Assembly (NCBI GenBank): GCA_012033095.1
Contig: JAAUPO010000030.1
Location: forward strand, 1-11,020
Direction: 5' to 3'
From: Synechococcaceae cyanobacterium RL_1_2
Lineage (GTDB): Bacteria > Cyanobacteriota > Cyanobacteriia > Cyanobacteriales > JAAUPO01
DNA: 11,020 bases
Shown: piece by piece, positions 1 to 6,819 of the stretch
How the letters are laid out: each line of letters starts with the position of its first letter
How positions within the stretch are numbered: the stretch's first letter is position 1
Notes under the pieces: generated by a model
Told to the model about the DNA's origin: nothing
Seen by the model: only the letters and a program-made list of their open reading frames with translations
Database searches by the model: none
Position numbers and translations under genes: made by a program

Positions 1-10
1 GATAGGGTTT

Positions 11-412
11 CTAATAAAACCAGAATGCCCCCTTCAAGGTAAATTTAATCGCATTACCAATCAAATTAAATAGAATTTGGCGAATACGAGCTGTGTCCCC
101 TAATAGGGATTTAGGTATATTCTCCGCGATCGTAAATTGACAAACTAAATTTTTTTCCTTGGCCTGTTGATGGAGTAACTTACATACCGATTGCATCACT
201 AAACTTAGCTCTAATGGTTCTTCTGTTAACTCAAATAAGCCAGCCTCAATCTTCGATAAATCTAAAATGTCGTTGATAATAATCAGTAAAGCATCCCCAC
301 TATCTTTAATGGTGCTCACATAATCCTGTTGTTCCAGGCTGAGGGGAGTGGTGGCTAATAATTGCACCATCCCTAACACCCCATTCATGGGAGTACGAAT
401 TTCATGGCTCAT
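11..412 (-). CDS. C-terminal piece of the split kinase: HisKA dimerisation/phosphoacceptor domain and start of HATPase
   Basis: The H-box is complete, with the phospho-accepting histidine in [13 protein letters not shown] (His3 of this frame). The DHp four-helix bundle follows ([12 protein letters not shown]), then the start of the ATP-binding domain with the N-box [15 protein letters not shown] (Asn120). The frame is really open further upstream, to about 477, and carries the helical linker [18 protein letters not shown], so the ATG at 412 is internal. At the left edge the frame ends artificially in LKGAFWFY. Adding one G to the G5 run (plus-strand 28-32) restores [12 protein letters not shown] and lets the ATPase domain continue out of the window. 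The [10 protein letters not shown] type of H-box is typical of hybrid kinases, which often carry C-terminal receiver domains; none is visible here. Confidence 0.75.
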   Translation of the reverse strand: MSHEIRTPMNGVLGMVQLLATTPLSLEQQDYVSTIKDSGDALLIIINDILDLSKIEAGLFELTEEPLELSLVMQSVCKLLHQQAKEKNLVCQFTIAENIPKSLLGDTARIRQILFNLIGNAIKFTLKGAFWFY

Positions 413-417
413 GGTGG

Positions 418-2304
418 CTAAAAATTCACTTTTAATTCTGACCGCTGATTCTGCTTCTTCTTTGGCTTGGGAAAGAATTTTTCTGTTTCTTTGAGGTCAG
501 TAATATCCACCGCAGAACCCACAATTTCGTAGGTTTGTTCGTCCTTACCGCGCACTAACCGTTGTTCATCCCGCAACCAATGGTATTCCCCCTGCTTATC
601 CTGAAAGCGATATTCCATGACGATGGATTGTTTTTCAAAGATAGTGCCGACAATTCCCAAAACCTGGGTTAGTTCTTCTGGGTGGATTCTTGTCATCCAT
701 AGCTTTTGATTAGCATAAAATTCTTCGGGGGTGAATCCCATGAAGGGTTTAGTCACTAAATTGACATCGTAATCGAAGGCTTGGATTCCGGGTAGGGTGG
801 GATCGTATTTAAGGGGGGTAATGTTGTAAATTACATTGGGACTAGCCCCGATCACAAATTCTAGTCTTTGCTCAAGGCGATGTTTTTCGATTTGGAATGT
901 TTTTTGTGCTGTAACATCTAGCATGACTCCATACCAGGTAATTTCTCCCCGATGGCCTAGTTCGGGGGATGAGCAGACTTGAATCCAGCGATGCTCACCT
1001 TTAGGGGTAATAATGCGCCATTCGCAGATAAATTGGGATAGGTTTTGATAGCTTTGTTCAAAGCTTTGGTAATAACGATCGCGATCGTCGGGATGAATGA
1101 TGGTGCGCCAGCAATTAAAGTCTGCTAGTAATTCGGCGATCGTTAAACCGGTAATGTGCTCAAAGGCTGAACTAACATACTCAAAGTGGATCTTATCCCC
1201 TTGGGGTTCTAGGACGATGATATAGATGCCAGCGGGGGAAGAGAGGGCAATTTGTTGGAAGCGTTCTTCTGCTTTCCTGAGGGCTAGTTCAACGGTTTTT
1301 AAGGCGGTAATATCTCGACCAACGGACTGAATTTCGATCAGTTCGCCGCGATCGTTAAAAATGCCCTGGTTAATCCATTCTGTCCAACCCATGACCCCAT
1401 CCTTACGCCGATCGCGGTTATCCGTCCGAAAAGTACAATCTGCGGGCGTGAGGGCACCAATGTGTTCAAGGGTGGGTTTTAGATCATCTGGGTGGGCAAA
1501 ATTAATCCATTTTTGACCCACCACTTGTTCTAGAGGACAACCTAAAGCATGGCAGAGGGATTCATTGGCAAAGGTGATCGTGGTATCCGGTTCAGAGCGT
1601 AAAATAAAATCGGTTTGTTGCTCCACCACTTGGCGATAACGCTTTTCACTTTGGGCTAGGGTCGCTAGGTGTTGTTGATTTACCCATTCCTGGTTCTTCT
1701 TGTCCGTAACATCCACATAGGCGATCGCGACCCCATAGTTAGGCAAAGGAATGGGAGCGGCACTCACCCTTAACCAACGGATCGAGCCATCATCGGCCAC
1801 AAACCCCTCCTCTACCCCTTGAATAAAACAATTTTCCTTAATCGCCCGTGCAATAACCCATTCTGCCTTTGGTAGGGGAGAACCATCCCCCCGTAATAAC
1901 CACCCTTCATCCCCTAGATGGAGATGGCGTTGATAATCTGCTAAAAAGTTGCCAAAGAGCTGTTTAAGGGTGTTATTGGCTTCCAAAAATTTGCCCTGGG
2001 GATCGGTAATTAAAATGCCAATGGGGGAAAATTGAAATAAGGTGGTGTATTTTTCTTCCGATTCCTTGAGGGCCTGCTCAATCTGTTCAAAGGAATGATG
2101 GAGCTTGCCCCTCATGGTCTCAAACCCATCGACAAAAATGCCAATTTCCTTAATCCTAGAAGGGGAAATCACCGACTTTTCTAAGTTACCTTCGGCCATG
2201 GATTGACTAGTGGCAACTAACTGGGCGATCGGTCGGGTAATTTTATGAATACTCCCTAACAGCACCCCCACGATCGCGGTCATGCTGGTGAAGGTCAGTA
2301 CCAT
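418..2304 (-). CDS. Middle piece of the split kinase: TM2, HAMP and four PAS domains
   Basis: This 628-codon frame opens inside the second transmembrane helix (residues 2-19, [18 protein letters not shown]). HAMP follows at about residues 20-75 ([20 protein letters not shown]), then a short coiled linker. Four PAS/PAC units come next at roughly 83-205, 220-345, 346-475 and 476-610. Each ends in a typical PAC signature: [26 protein letters not shown] and [13 protein letters not shown]. The HPDD/HPEE motifs of PAS_3-type domains appear in the second to fourth units. The final residues, [20 protein letters not shown], are frame-shifted product; the correct linker to the kinase core lies in the next frame. 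The ATG at 2304 is probably not a true start, because the frame continues a domain begun upstream. PAS cofactors or ligands are not evident. Confidence 0.75.
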   Translation of the reverse strand: MVLTFTSMTAIVGVLLGSIHKITRPIAQLVATSQSMAEGNLEKSVISPSRIKEIGIFVDGFETMRGKLHHSFEQIEQALKESEEKYTTLFQFSPIGILITDPQGKFLEANNTLKQLFGNFLADYQRHLHLGDEGWLLRGDGSPLPKAEWVIARAIKENCFIQGVEEGFVADDGSIRWLRVSAAPIPLPNYGVAIAYVDVTDKKNQEWVNQQHLATLAQSEKRYRQVVEQQTDFILRSEPDTTITFANESLCHALGCPLEQVVGQKWINFAHPDDLKPTLEHIGALTPADCTFRTDNRDRRKDGVMGWTEWINQGIFNDRGELIEIQSVGRDITALKTVELALRKAEERFQQIALSSPAGIYIIVLEPQGDKIHFEYVSSAFEHITGLTIAELLADFNCWRTIIHPDDRDRYYQSFEQSYQNLSQFICEWRIITPKGEHRWIQVCSSPELGHRGEITWYGVMLDVTAQKTFQIEKHRLEQRLEFVIGASPNVIYNITPLKYDPTLPGIQAFDYDVNLVTKPFMGFTPEEFYANQKLWMTRIHPEELTQVLGIVGTIFEKQSIVMEYRFQDKQGEYHWLRDEQRLVRGKDEQTYEIVGSAVDITDLKETEKFFPKPKKKQNQRSELKVNF

Positions 2305-2400
2305 GTGCGCCGATTATTAGCCCTGATCTGACCCACAAAATCAGATTTGGGAATGGTGGCCACGATCAGCCAATCAATCCCATGATCATTTTATAGGCAA

Positions 2401-3411
2401 TCACCTCCGTAAACAGATGGGCATTTTCAGTAGGATCGATTCTCGCTCTTGACCAGGTTTAGCGGAGACACCCTGGAGGGCCTGGGGAAAATCCCCCAGC
2501 TCTGTTCTTAATAAGTCAAGGGTAGATTGAATTAAGGGATTGGTAAGATCCCTCGTTCTAATACGTTGGGCTTGGTCTCCCACCATGCGATAGGAAAGTT
2601 CTGAGGTGCTATTGGCCACTAACAGCCCATGGCGATCGACAATGAAAATATTCCCTGTTTTGCCTACTTGTATCTCAGTTAAAAAGCTGTTGATGTTGTC
2701 TAAACTCAGGTCAATATCTAACGTGCCTATGGTTTGCTTTTGGCGATCATGGATAGGTATGCGATGGGACATCACGATGGTTTGGGGGGAACTGTTCCAG
2801 TTATGAATAGGGCTCCATCCCCCAGTTTTAGTGGGCAATCCCATGGGATACCAAGAATCATAAACAAAACTACCCTGGGATGATGTCTGGGAATCTAAAA
2901 TATCCCCTAGGGGCGTAACTCGGTAACGACGAATCCGATTGGGTTGCAGTGGGTCAATTTGTTGCTTAATTTCTAAGCCTTTCACCCCATAACCGGCCCC
3001 GATCGTGTGGCCATCTCGATCGCCATATCGACTATAGGTAAAACCATAGTTTTGAACCTGTTGGAGCAAAAATTTACCTAAATTCAACCGTTCATTCGGG
3101 TCAATTAATTTCGCTTCAATGGCTTCTTTATTGGCGTGGTTAACTTTTTCAGCCCCCTGTAAATAATCATCTAAATGATGGGTCACCCGTTGGCCCATTT
3201 CAGTTAATAGCTGCTCTACCGTTTCCGCGATCGCTTCTTCCCCACTGCGATAACCCAAATAGGCCACAACCCCAACCACAGCCAATGTCTGGAACAGAAA
3301 AGGTACAATCAAAAACCACTGGAGTGGAATTGACCACAGTTTGTAATCTTTGTTGCTAGGTTTTCGAGATGGCATGGAACGATTATTGATCAGCGGTCTT
3401 GAACATAGCAC
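2401..3411 (-). CDS. N-terminal piece of the split kinase: transmembrane helix plus Cache-like sensor domain
   Basis: This fragment (336 codons from the first ATG, 324 from the likelier ATG at 3375, residue 13) begins with a basic stretch (MPSRKPSNKDYK) and a hydrophobic helix at residues 31-53. A long extracytoplasmic region follows that resembles double-Cache sensors of cyanobacterial hybrid kinases. Recognisable stretches are YGDRDGHTIGAGYG, the YDSWYPM region, SHRIPIHDRQKQTIGTLDID, and VGKTGNIFIVDRHGLLVANS near residue 255. The last residues (after about residue 323, ...KPGQERE) are out of frame: the natural continuation, IDPTENAHLFTEVIAY, lies in another frame. The sensed ligand cannot be inferred. 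Alone, this piece would be a membrane-anchored sensor with no output domain, so it is unlikely to function by itself. Confidence 0.75.
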   Translation of the reverse strand: MLCSRPLINNRSMPSRKPSNKDYKLWSIPLQWFLIVPFLFQTLAVVGVVAYLGYRSGEEAIAETVEQLLTEMGQRVTHHLDDYLQGAEKVNHANKEAIEAKLIDPNERLNLGKFLLQQVQNYGFTYSRYGDRDGHTIGAGYGVKGLEIKQQIDPLQPNRIRRYRVTPLGDILDSQTSSQGSFVYDSWYPMGLPTKTGGWSPIHNWNSSPQTIVMSHRIPIHDRQKQTIGTLDIDLSLDNINSFLTEIQVGKTGNIFIVDRHGLLVANSTSELSYRMVGDQAQRIRTRDLTNPLIQSTLDLLRTELGDFPQALQGVSAKPGQERESILLKMPICLRR

Positions 3412-3480
3412 AATGCAGCTAGGATCCCAGCATAGGTCACAACTACGCTCCCATGGACTCGGCCAGAGAAAATTTTACGT

Positions 3481-3507
3481 TTGCTAGGTTTTAAGTTAAG
3501 ATTTAAT
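3481..3507 (+). promoter_or_regulatory. Possible promoter of the tRNA gene
   Basis: TTGCTA (3481-3486) and TTTAAT (3502-3507, one mismatch from TATAAT) lie 15 bp apart, ending about 30 bp before the tRNA. The spacing is shorter than the usual 17 bp, so this is only a plausible sigma-70-type match. Confidence 0.3.
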
Positions 3508-3537
3508 ACTCAAATAAAGCTAGTCCCATAGCTTTAC

Positions 3538-3610
3538 CCAGGGTTGGCCGAGCGGTTTAGGCAGCAAACTCATAATTTGCGCTAGGCAGGTTCAACTCCT
3601 GCACCCTGGA
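3538..3610 (+). tRNA. tRNA with anticodon CAT, probably tRNA-Ile (lysidine type)
   Basis: A complete 73-base class I cloverleaf is present. The acceptor stem CCAGGGT (3538-3544) pairs perfectly with ACCCTGG (3603-3609), with discriminator A3610 and no encoded CCA. The D-stem is GCC/GGC (3547-3549, 3560-3562) with GG in the loop. The anticodon stem GCAAA/TTTGC encloses loop CTCATAA, anticodon CAT at 3571-3573. The variable loop is five bases (GCTAG). The T-stem GCAGG/CCTGC encloses TTCAACT. Three tRNAs carry CAT. The 1-72 pair is a C-G Watson-Crick pair, which argues against initiator tRNA in this group, though some cyanobacteria vary. The GGCCGAGCGGTT...AGGC arm and GGTTCAACTCCT arm resemble, as I recall them, plastid and cyanobacterial trnI-CAU, where TilS converts C34 to lysidine to read AUA. 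Elongator Met is the alternative. Confidence 0.93.
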
Positions 3611-3845
3611 TTACTCAATTAGGTAGTGCTAAAGCTGTGAGGATATTTAGACCCAGGATAATTGATTATCAAGGGGTTTAATCTTCCTGGTCCTTACTTG
3701 TATGGGACTACCCTGAATTATTTGAGCATAGTCGTCGGATTTATCCTTGATCGATTGCATCGATCCCATGGCCTGCGGAAATAAAAGCCGGGATATTAAG
3801 GCTTTACTTAACCGAAATCAAAGTTGATTTAAATCGAAACTCAAC
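3611..3845. other. Intergenic stretch with small inverted repeats
   Basis: No gene is visible between the tRNA and the 3' end of the flavoprotein gene. It contains a short perfect hairpin GATCGAT-tgc-ATCGATC (3749-3765) and the terminator-like hairpin listed separately. The GATCGAT hairpin has no T-tract, and its role is unknown. Confidence 0.5.
3778..3806 (-). terminator. Weak terminator-like hairpin after the dihydroorotate dehydrogenase-like gene
   Basis: Read on the minus strand, AAAGCC and GGCTTT form a 6-bp stem with a 10-nt loop (plus-strand 3784-3805), followed by TATTT. It lies about 40 bp after the stop codon of the 3846-4865 gene, the right place for a terminator. The stem is short, so confidence is limited. 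Confidence 0.4.
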
Positions 3846-4865
3846 CTAGTCTAAACTAGTCACCGCATGGGTGGGACTATAGGATTGAATACCCTGCATA
3901 TATTGTACCCGCTCAAAATTAGTTTCATTAGGACATTTAATCTGGCTCATGCTGCCCTGAAGTTGTTTCACCGATAGATATTCATGTTCCTCCATCCAAT
4001 GCACCATTTCCTGTTGGAGCACTTCTAGGTAGGGTATGCCATGGCGCAATAGGGCGGAGCAAACGTGGGTAACCTGGGCCCCCGCCATCAACATTTTGAG
4101 GCAATCTTGGCCCTTACGAATACCACTGGTGGAGGCTAAATCCGCATTAATCCGGCCGTATAAAATCGCAATCCACCGCATGGGTAAGCGTAGATCATTG
4201 GCATTACTCAAAAGAATGTGGGGAGTTACTTCTAATTCTTCTAGGTCAATGTCCGGTTGATAAAAGCGATTAAAGAGGACTAATCCATCTGCTCCGGCCT
4301 CAGCAAACCGATGGGCCATATTGGCGGTATTGGTGAAAAAAGGACTGAGTTTGAGGGCGATCGGGATCTTGATTTCCTGCCGCACTGACCGCACAATTTC
4401 TAAATATTGCTCTTCCACTTCCGCCCCCGTCAGATGGGGATCGGTGGGAATATTATAGATATTTAGTTCTAGGGCATCGGCTCCAGCTTCTTCAATCAGT
4501 TTGGCAAAATGAGTCCATCCCCCGATCGTGGAACCATTTAAACTGGCAATCACAGGAATTTCTAAGGATTGTTTGGCGGTGGCAATGTGGTTTAAATATT
4601 CCTCTGGCCCCACATGGAACGTTTCCGGCTCAGGAAAATAACTCAACGACTCCGCAAAACTATCGGTGCCGTAGGTTAAATGGTGGTGTAATTCATGTTG
4701 TTCGAGGGTTAATTGCTCCTCAAAAATGCTGTGGAGCACGATCGCGGCGGCCCCATGATCCTCCATCAGTTTTAAGTTATCCACATTTTCCGTTAGCGGG
4801 GCAGCAGCGCTAGGCACTAACGGAGATTTGAGGTTAAGACCGAGGTAGTTGGTGGTGATATCCAT
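3846..4865 (-). CDS. Dihydroorotate dehydrogenase-like FMN TIM-barrel protein
   Basis: The 339-residue product matches the class 1 dihydroorotate dehydrogenase-like family. It has N-terminal TTNYLGLNLKSPLVPSAAAP, the central strand IPVIASLNGSTIGGW (103-117), AGADALELNIYNI (127-139), the Lys of IPIALKLSPFF (168-177) and the FMN-phosphate region SGIRKGQDCLKMLMAGA (247-263). In true PyrD class 1 enzymes the substrate loop carries the N-x-S-C-P-N motif with a catalytic Cys. Here the equivalent position reads LNIYNIPTDP with no Cys, so biosynthesis of orotate is unlikely. Proteins of this kind are known in cyanobacteria and, as I recall, often sit next to nifJ (pyruvate:flavodoxin oxidoreductase), which suggests a redox role; nifJ is not visible here and the substrate is unknown. 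The start MDITTNYLG fits the family, although no good Shine-Dalgarno precedes it. It stands alone on this strand, with a long leader upstream. Confidence 0.88.
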   Translation of the reverse strand: MDITTNYLGLNLKSPLVPSAAAPLTENVDNLKLMEDHGAAAIVLHSIFEEQLTLEQHELHHHLTYGTDSFAESLSYFPEPETFHVGPEEYLNHIATAKQSLEIPVIASLNGSTIGGWTHFAKLIEEAGADALELNIYNIPTDPHLTGAEVEEQYLEIVRSVRQEIKIPIALKLSPFFTNTANMAHRFAEAGADGLVLFNRFYQPDIDLEELEVTPHILLSNANDLRLPMRWIAILYGRINADLASTSGIRKGQDCLKMLMAGAQVTHVCSALLRHGIPYLEVLQQEMVHWMEEHEYLSVKQLQGSMSQIKCPNETNFERVQYMQGIQSYSPTHAVTSLD

Positions 4866-5440
4866 AGCTTTACATCAGGTTTTGAGAAAAAATCAAACAG
4901 CGAATGAAGAAACAACTTACAGGTAACGAACACCGGCACCGATTATCAACTAGCCATGGGCTTTCTTAGGCCAAGATCAACCCAACACTAGCCAAGGAAA
5001 ATAGCCAAGGGTTAATAGGAGAAACGGAAATAATCAATAATCGCTAATAATTCGATAACAATAACAATCTATTGGGGTTAAATGAGGTTAAAGGGACACC
5101 ATAGCCTCATCAGGGATGGTTGGTTATTAGCTAGAGGCGCTGCCCTAATTATACTTTCCTTTCCTAAGTCAATCTGTTCTTTCAATTTTCCTTAATGATT
5201 ACCCTTAGTACCGGACAAAAAATTATAGTCAATTTAATTTAGTATGGGGTGGCTGTTCCTCTCAATGGAATGTTTTCAGATCTATTTGTTTCCCCTAATT
5301 ATTTAAAAAGACTATAAAAACAGAAGGCTAAGATCGGTTGTAAGCTTTACTAGATAAGGCTTTTGATCTTATCAGGCTAAATCCTTGCAGGGAAAGCATT
5401 GCCAACTTTTTGTCCTAGTAGTCAGGATTTTTTTTTATTT
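4866..5440. other. Non-coding region upstream of the flavoprotein gene
   Basis: No convincing reading frame lies in this roughly 575-bp stretch. It presumably includes the promoter and leader of the minus-strand gene at 3846-4865. Visible items are a 9-bp direct repeat TAGCCAAGG (4989-4997 and 5002-5010), a GATAAG/CTTATC inverted repeat (5353-5373), and a 4-bp TCCT/AGGA hairpin (5413-5427). The last is followed by a T9-A-T5 tract (5428-5442), which looks like a plus-strand terminator but has no plus-strand gene before it. Confidence 0.5.
5148..5153 (-). promoter_or_regulatory. Possible -10 element for the flavoprotein gene
   Basis: On the minus strand there is a perfect TATAAT. The nearest -35-like hexamer, TTGACT (5167-5172), is only 13 bp away, too close for a normal promoter. 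If used, it would give a leader of about 275 nt. Confidence 0.25.
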
Positions 5441-5555
5441 TTAGGACATACGCAAAAATTTCCGATTCTGTCCTAGGAACCATGATGTTTGGGAAAATCG
5501 TTAAAGCAAGTTCCCCAAATTCGGGCTATTTAGGCGGCTTGTGCGTAAGTCCTAA
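5441..5555. mobile_element. MITE-like element with 17-bp terminal inverted repeats
   Basis: The left end TTAGGACATACGCAAAA (5441-5457) and the reverse complement of the right end, TTAGGACTTACGCACAA (5539-5555), match at 15 of 17 positions. They enclose 115 bp with no coding capacity. Inside is a second inverted repeat (TTTGGGAA at 5488-5495 and TTCCCCAAA at 5511-5519), so the single strand would fold into a long hairpin. The outermost TA at each end could be a TA target duplication, as IS630/Tc1-type elements make. I recall GGACTTACGCA as a frequent terminal motif in cyanobacterial intergenic DNA. No transposase is in the window, so it would depend on one elsewhere. The ends, size and lack of genes support a MITE; the family assignment is inference. 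Confidence 0.65.
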
Positions 5556-5589
5556 TTGTGAAGAATTACCCTAATGTTTCATTCCGTAA

Positions 5590-5632
5590 TTAACGGTGGA
5601 GCAAAAACAGGTAGCTCAAACAGCACCGTTAA
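5590..5632 (-). terminator. Stem-loop overlapping the 3' end of the small membrane protein gene
   Basis: TTAACGGTG (5590-5598) pairs perfectly with CACCGTTAA (5624-5632), and GAGC (5599-5602) with GCTC (5614-5617) inside it. The structure includes the last four sense codons and the stop codon of the 5616-6152 gene. No T-tract follows on the minus strand, so it is either a non-canonical terminator or an mRNA 3'-end stabiliser. Confidence 0.4.
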
Positions 5633-6152
5633 ACACCCTGGTGATTGTCCATATATCCATCAAACCTAATAACCCTGTCAACCCCAATAAAATCAAATAC
5701 ATCCAGGGTTGGGCGAGGGGCTTAACTTTTTCCGTATCAATGGTGGTATAGCTTTCAATTTGTTTGACCATGGCAGCAAACCCCGCCACCCGCATCGGCA
5801 ATAGATAGGCCCGATCGCGTTGTTTCGTCACAAAATAATAAACTCGCCCCCCTTGGCCTGTGATTCGACTTTCTAATTCCGCCACATCACTCCACGCTAA
5901 AGTCCAACCCTTTCGTCCCAACCAACGCACCCAGCCAGGATAGGTCACACTGATCGTTTGCTTGTCTAATAACACCTTTTCCCCCAGCACCCCATATAGA
6001 CCGATCGCCCCTAATATAATCCCCCCTGCTAGGGCGATCGGCGAAATGCTTGCCTGAGTCCATTGGGCTAAAAAAGGTAGGGGCAACGTTAACGCAATGT
6101 AAAGACTAAGTAACGTAATTCTAACGAGGGGAGATAGGTTAAACGTCATCAT
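5616..6152 (-). CDS. Small cyanobacterial membrane protein with a PH-like middle domain
   Basis: The product has about 178 residues from the ATG at 6152. A TTG at 6158 would add two residues, and the ATG at 6149 would remove one more. There are two predicted membrane helices near residues 12-32 and 38-56 (numbered from the TTG) and a third at 150-172. Between them is a soluble segment (about 60-140) with alternating strand-like stretches: VLLDKQTISVTYPG, GWTLAWSDVAELESR and GRVYYFVTKQRDRAYLLP. The pattern 'IxVxY...W.dVa.le...YFvT...' resembles bacterial PH-like domains (YcxB/YdbT type) found in small membrane proteins. This is a pattern judgement, and no catalytic residues are apparent. The function is unknown. 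It is monocistronic in this window, bounded downstream by the stem-loop and MITE-like element and upstream by the divergent chlL leader. Confidence 0.75.
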   Translation of the reverse strand: MMTFNLSPLVRITLLSLYIALTLPLPFLAQWTQASISPIALAGGIILGAIGLYGVLGEKVLLDKQTISVTYPGWVRWLGRKGWTLAWSDVAELESRITGQGGRVYYFVTKQRDRAYLLPMRVAGFAAMVKQIESYTTIDTEKVKPLAQPWMYLILLGLTGLLGLMDIWTITRVFNGAV

Positions 6153-6590
6153 GGGCAAGGGCTATGGGGTAATCAAAGCAATTAAATTTACCCTTGTCAT
6201 TGTAAATCAATGTAAAGGAAGGATGCTTTTAATATTTATTTACATCATCAAACTGCAATTTTTCCGTTGAAGCGATCGACCCATGGTTAACAACCTAAGC
6301 GATCGCTGCCGTACTTTTAACGTTATAGCCATAGCTCCAAAGATTAGACTTTTTGGTAAATCCCCTATCAGTAAGGAATTATCTTCCTATCACTCTTGGT
6401 CTAGGGTTAGCAAAACCATTGCCTCTAGTTAACTTGGCAGTGCGATTAACCCCCTTAAGGCTGCAAACCTGAACCGCCCCCCAATGCTCTAAGCCGATGA
6501 CCAACCCTAGAACCCTATCTTTTCCCCTCAAATACCCCAAAATATCCTTAAAGGTATGTAATTAAAGGAAAAAGCCTTAGTTGGTTATTG

Positions 6591-6612
6591 TTTTTATTTT
6601 TAAAAATAAAAA
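6591..6612. repeat. 22-bp perfect AT palindrome upstream of chlL
   Basis: TTTTTATTTTT is followed directly by its exact complement AAAAATAAAAA, about 210 bp before the chlL start. It consists only of A and T, so it may be a bendable or melting element, a binding site or a chance product of composition. Confidence 0.5.
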
Positions 6613-6675
6613 ACACAAAATAAGATTTAACGCCTAATTTAACCCCAAATTTTCTTTAGAGATTTTTAATAAGTT

Positions 6676-6714
6676 TATTGCAATAGATAAAGCTTTACTA
6701 AGTCCTATTGCAAT
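6676..6714. promoter_or_regulatory. Candidate operator: two TATTGCAAT motifs 30 bp apart
   Basis: TATTGCAATA (6676-6685, a perfect 10-bp palindrome) and TATTGCAAT (6706-6714) begin 30 bp apart, close to three helical turns, about 105-145 bp before the chlL start. Symmetry and helical phasing fit a dimeric regulator binding twice on one face. The regulator is unknown. Confidence 0.35.
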
Positions 6715-6806
6715 GCCATCGAAAAAACCAAACCCAAGGTATTTACTGAATAATGAAATCAATTCAATCGATTCCACAATTAATCCAAAATTAATCCTAA
6801 ATACCT

Positions 6807-6812
6807 AAGGAG
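6807..6812 (+). promoter_or_regulatory. Shine-Dalgarno of chlL, fixing a TTG start
   Basis: AAGGAG lies seven bases before the TTG at 6820. Good spacing and the family N-terminus (M)KLSVYGKGG show that TTG, not an internal ATG, is the start. Confidence 0.85.
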
Positions 6813-6819
6813 AAACCCC

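Larger units (their letters stand above)
1..3375 (-). pseudogene. Broken multi-PAS sensor histidine kinase (whole locus, 3' end beyond window)
   Basis: Three adjacent minus-strand reading frames and two short linking stretches read as one membrane sensor kinase: N-terminal helix, extracytoplasmic Cache-type sensor, second helix, HAMP, four PAS domains, HisKA and the start of the HATPase domain. Continuity is lost at five places, each repaired by adding one base: about 2440-2441, the T4 run 2389-2392, about 2302-2304, the T5 run 478-482 and the C5 run 28-32 (plus-strand bases). After repair the protein reads smoothly, for example ...AYKNDHGIDWLIVATIPKSD in the 2305-2400 gap and ...[20 protein letters not shown] before the H-box. 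All five are apparent deletions, most in homopolymers, so either real decay or sequencing error could explain them. The locus continues past base 1, so the rest of the ATPase domain and any receiver domains are not visible. The proposed start is the ATG at 3375, with no clear Shine-Dalgarno. Confidence 0.8.
6153..6819 (+). promoter_or_regulatory. Long upstream region of chlL, shared with the divergent membrane protein gene
   Basis: About 660 bp without a gene separate the divergent starts. It contains a HIP1 site (6299-6306) and a long-range inverted repeat around CTAGGGTT/AACCCTAG (6398-6408 and 6503-6514). A 22-bp AT palindrome (6591-6612), two TATTGCAAT motifs (6676-6685 and 6706-6714) and the chlL ribosome binding site follow. 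I could not place a convincing -35/-10 pair for chlL. The length suggests a regulated promoter or a long 5' leader. Confidence 0.5.

Noticed and set aside
478..482. Programmed frameshift in the kinase
   Set aside because: Five separate breaks with no slippery-site plus stem-loop arrangement fit decay or sequencing error better than recoding.
2606..2806. Plus-strand 66-codon reading frame
   Set aside because: It lies antisense inside the well-supported sensor domain and has no recognisable protein pattern.
4036..4260. Plus-strand 74-codon reading frame
   Set aside because: It is antisense to the flavoprotein gene, with a composition typical of a shadow frame.
3846..4865. True PyrD (dihydroorotate dehydrogenase)
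   Set aside because: The catalytic S-C-P-N loop is absent.
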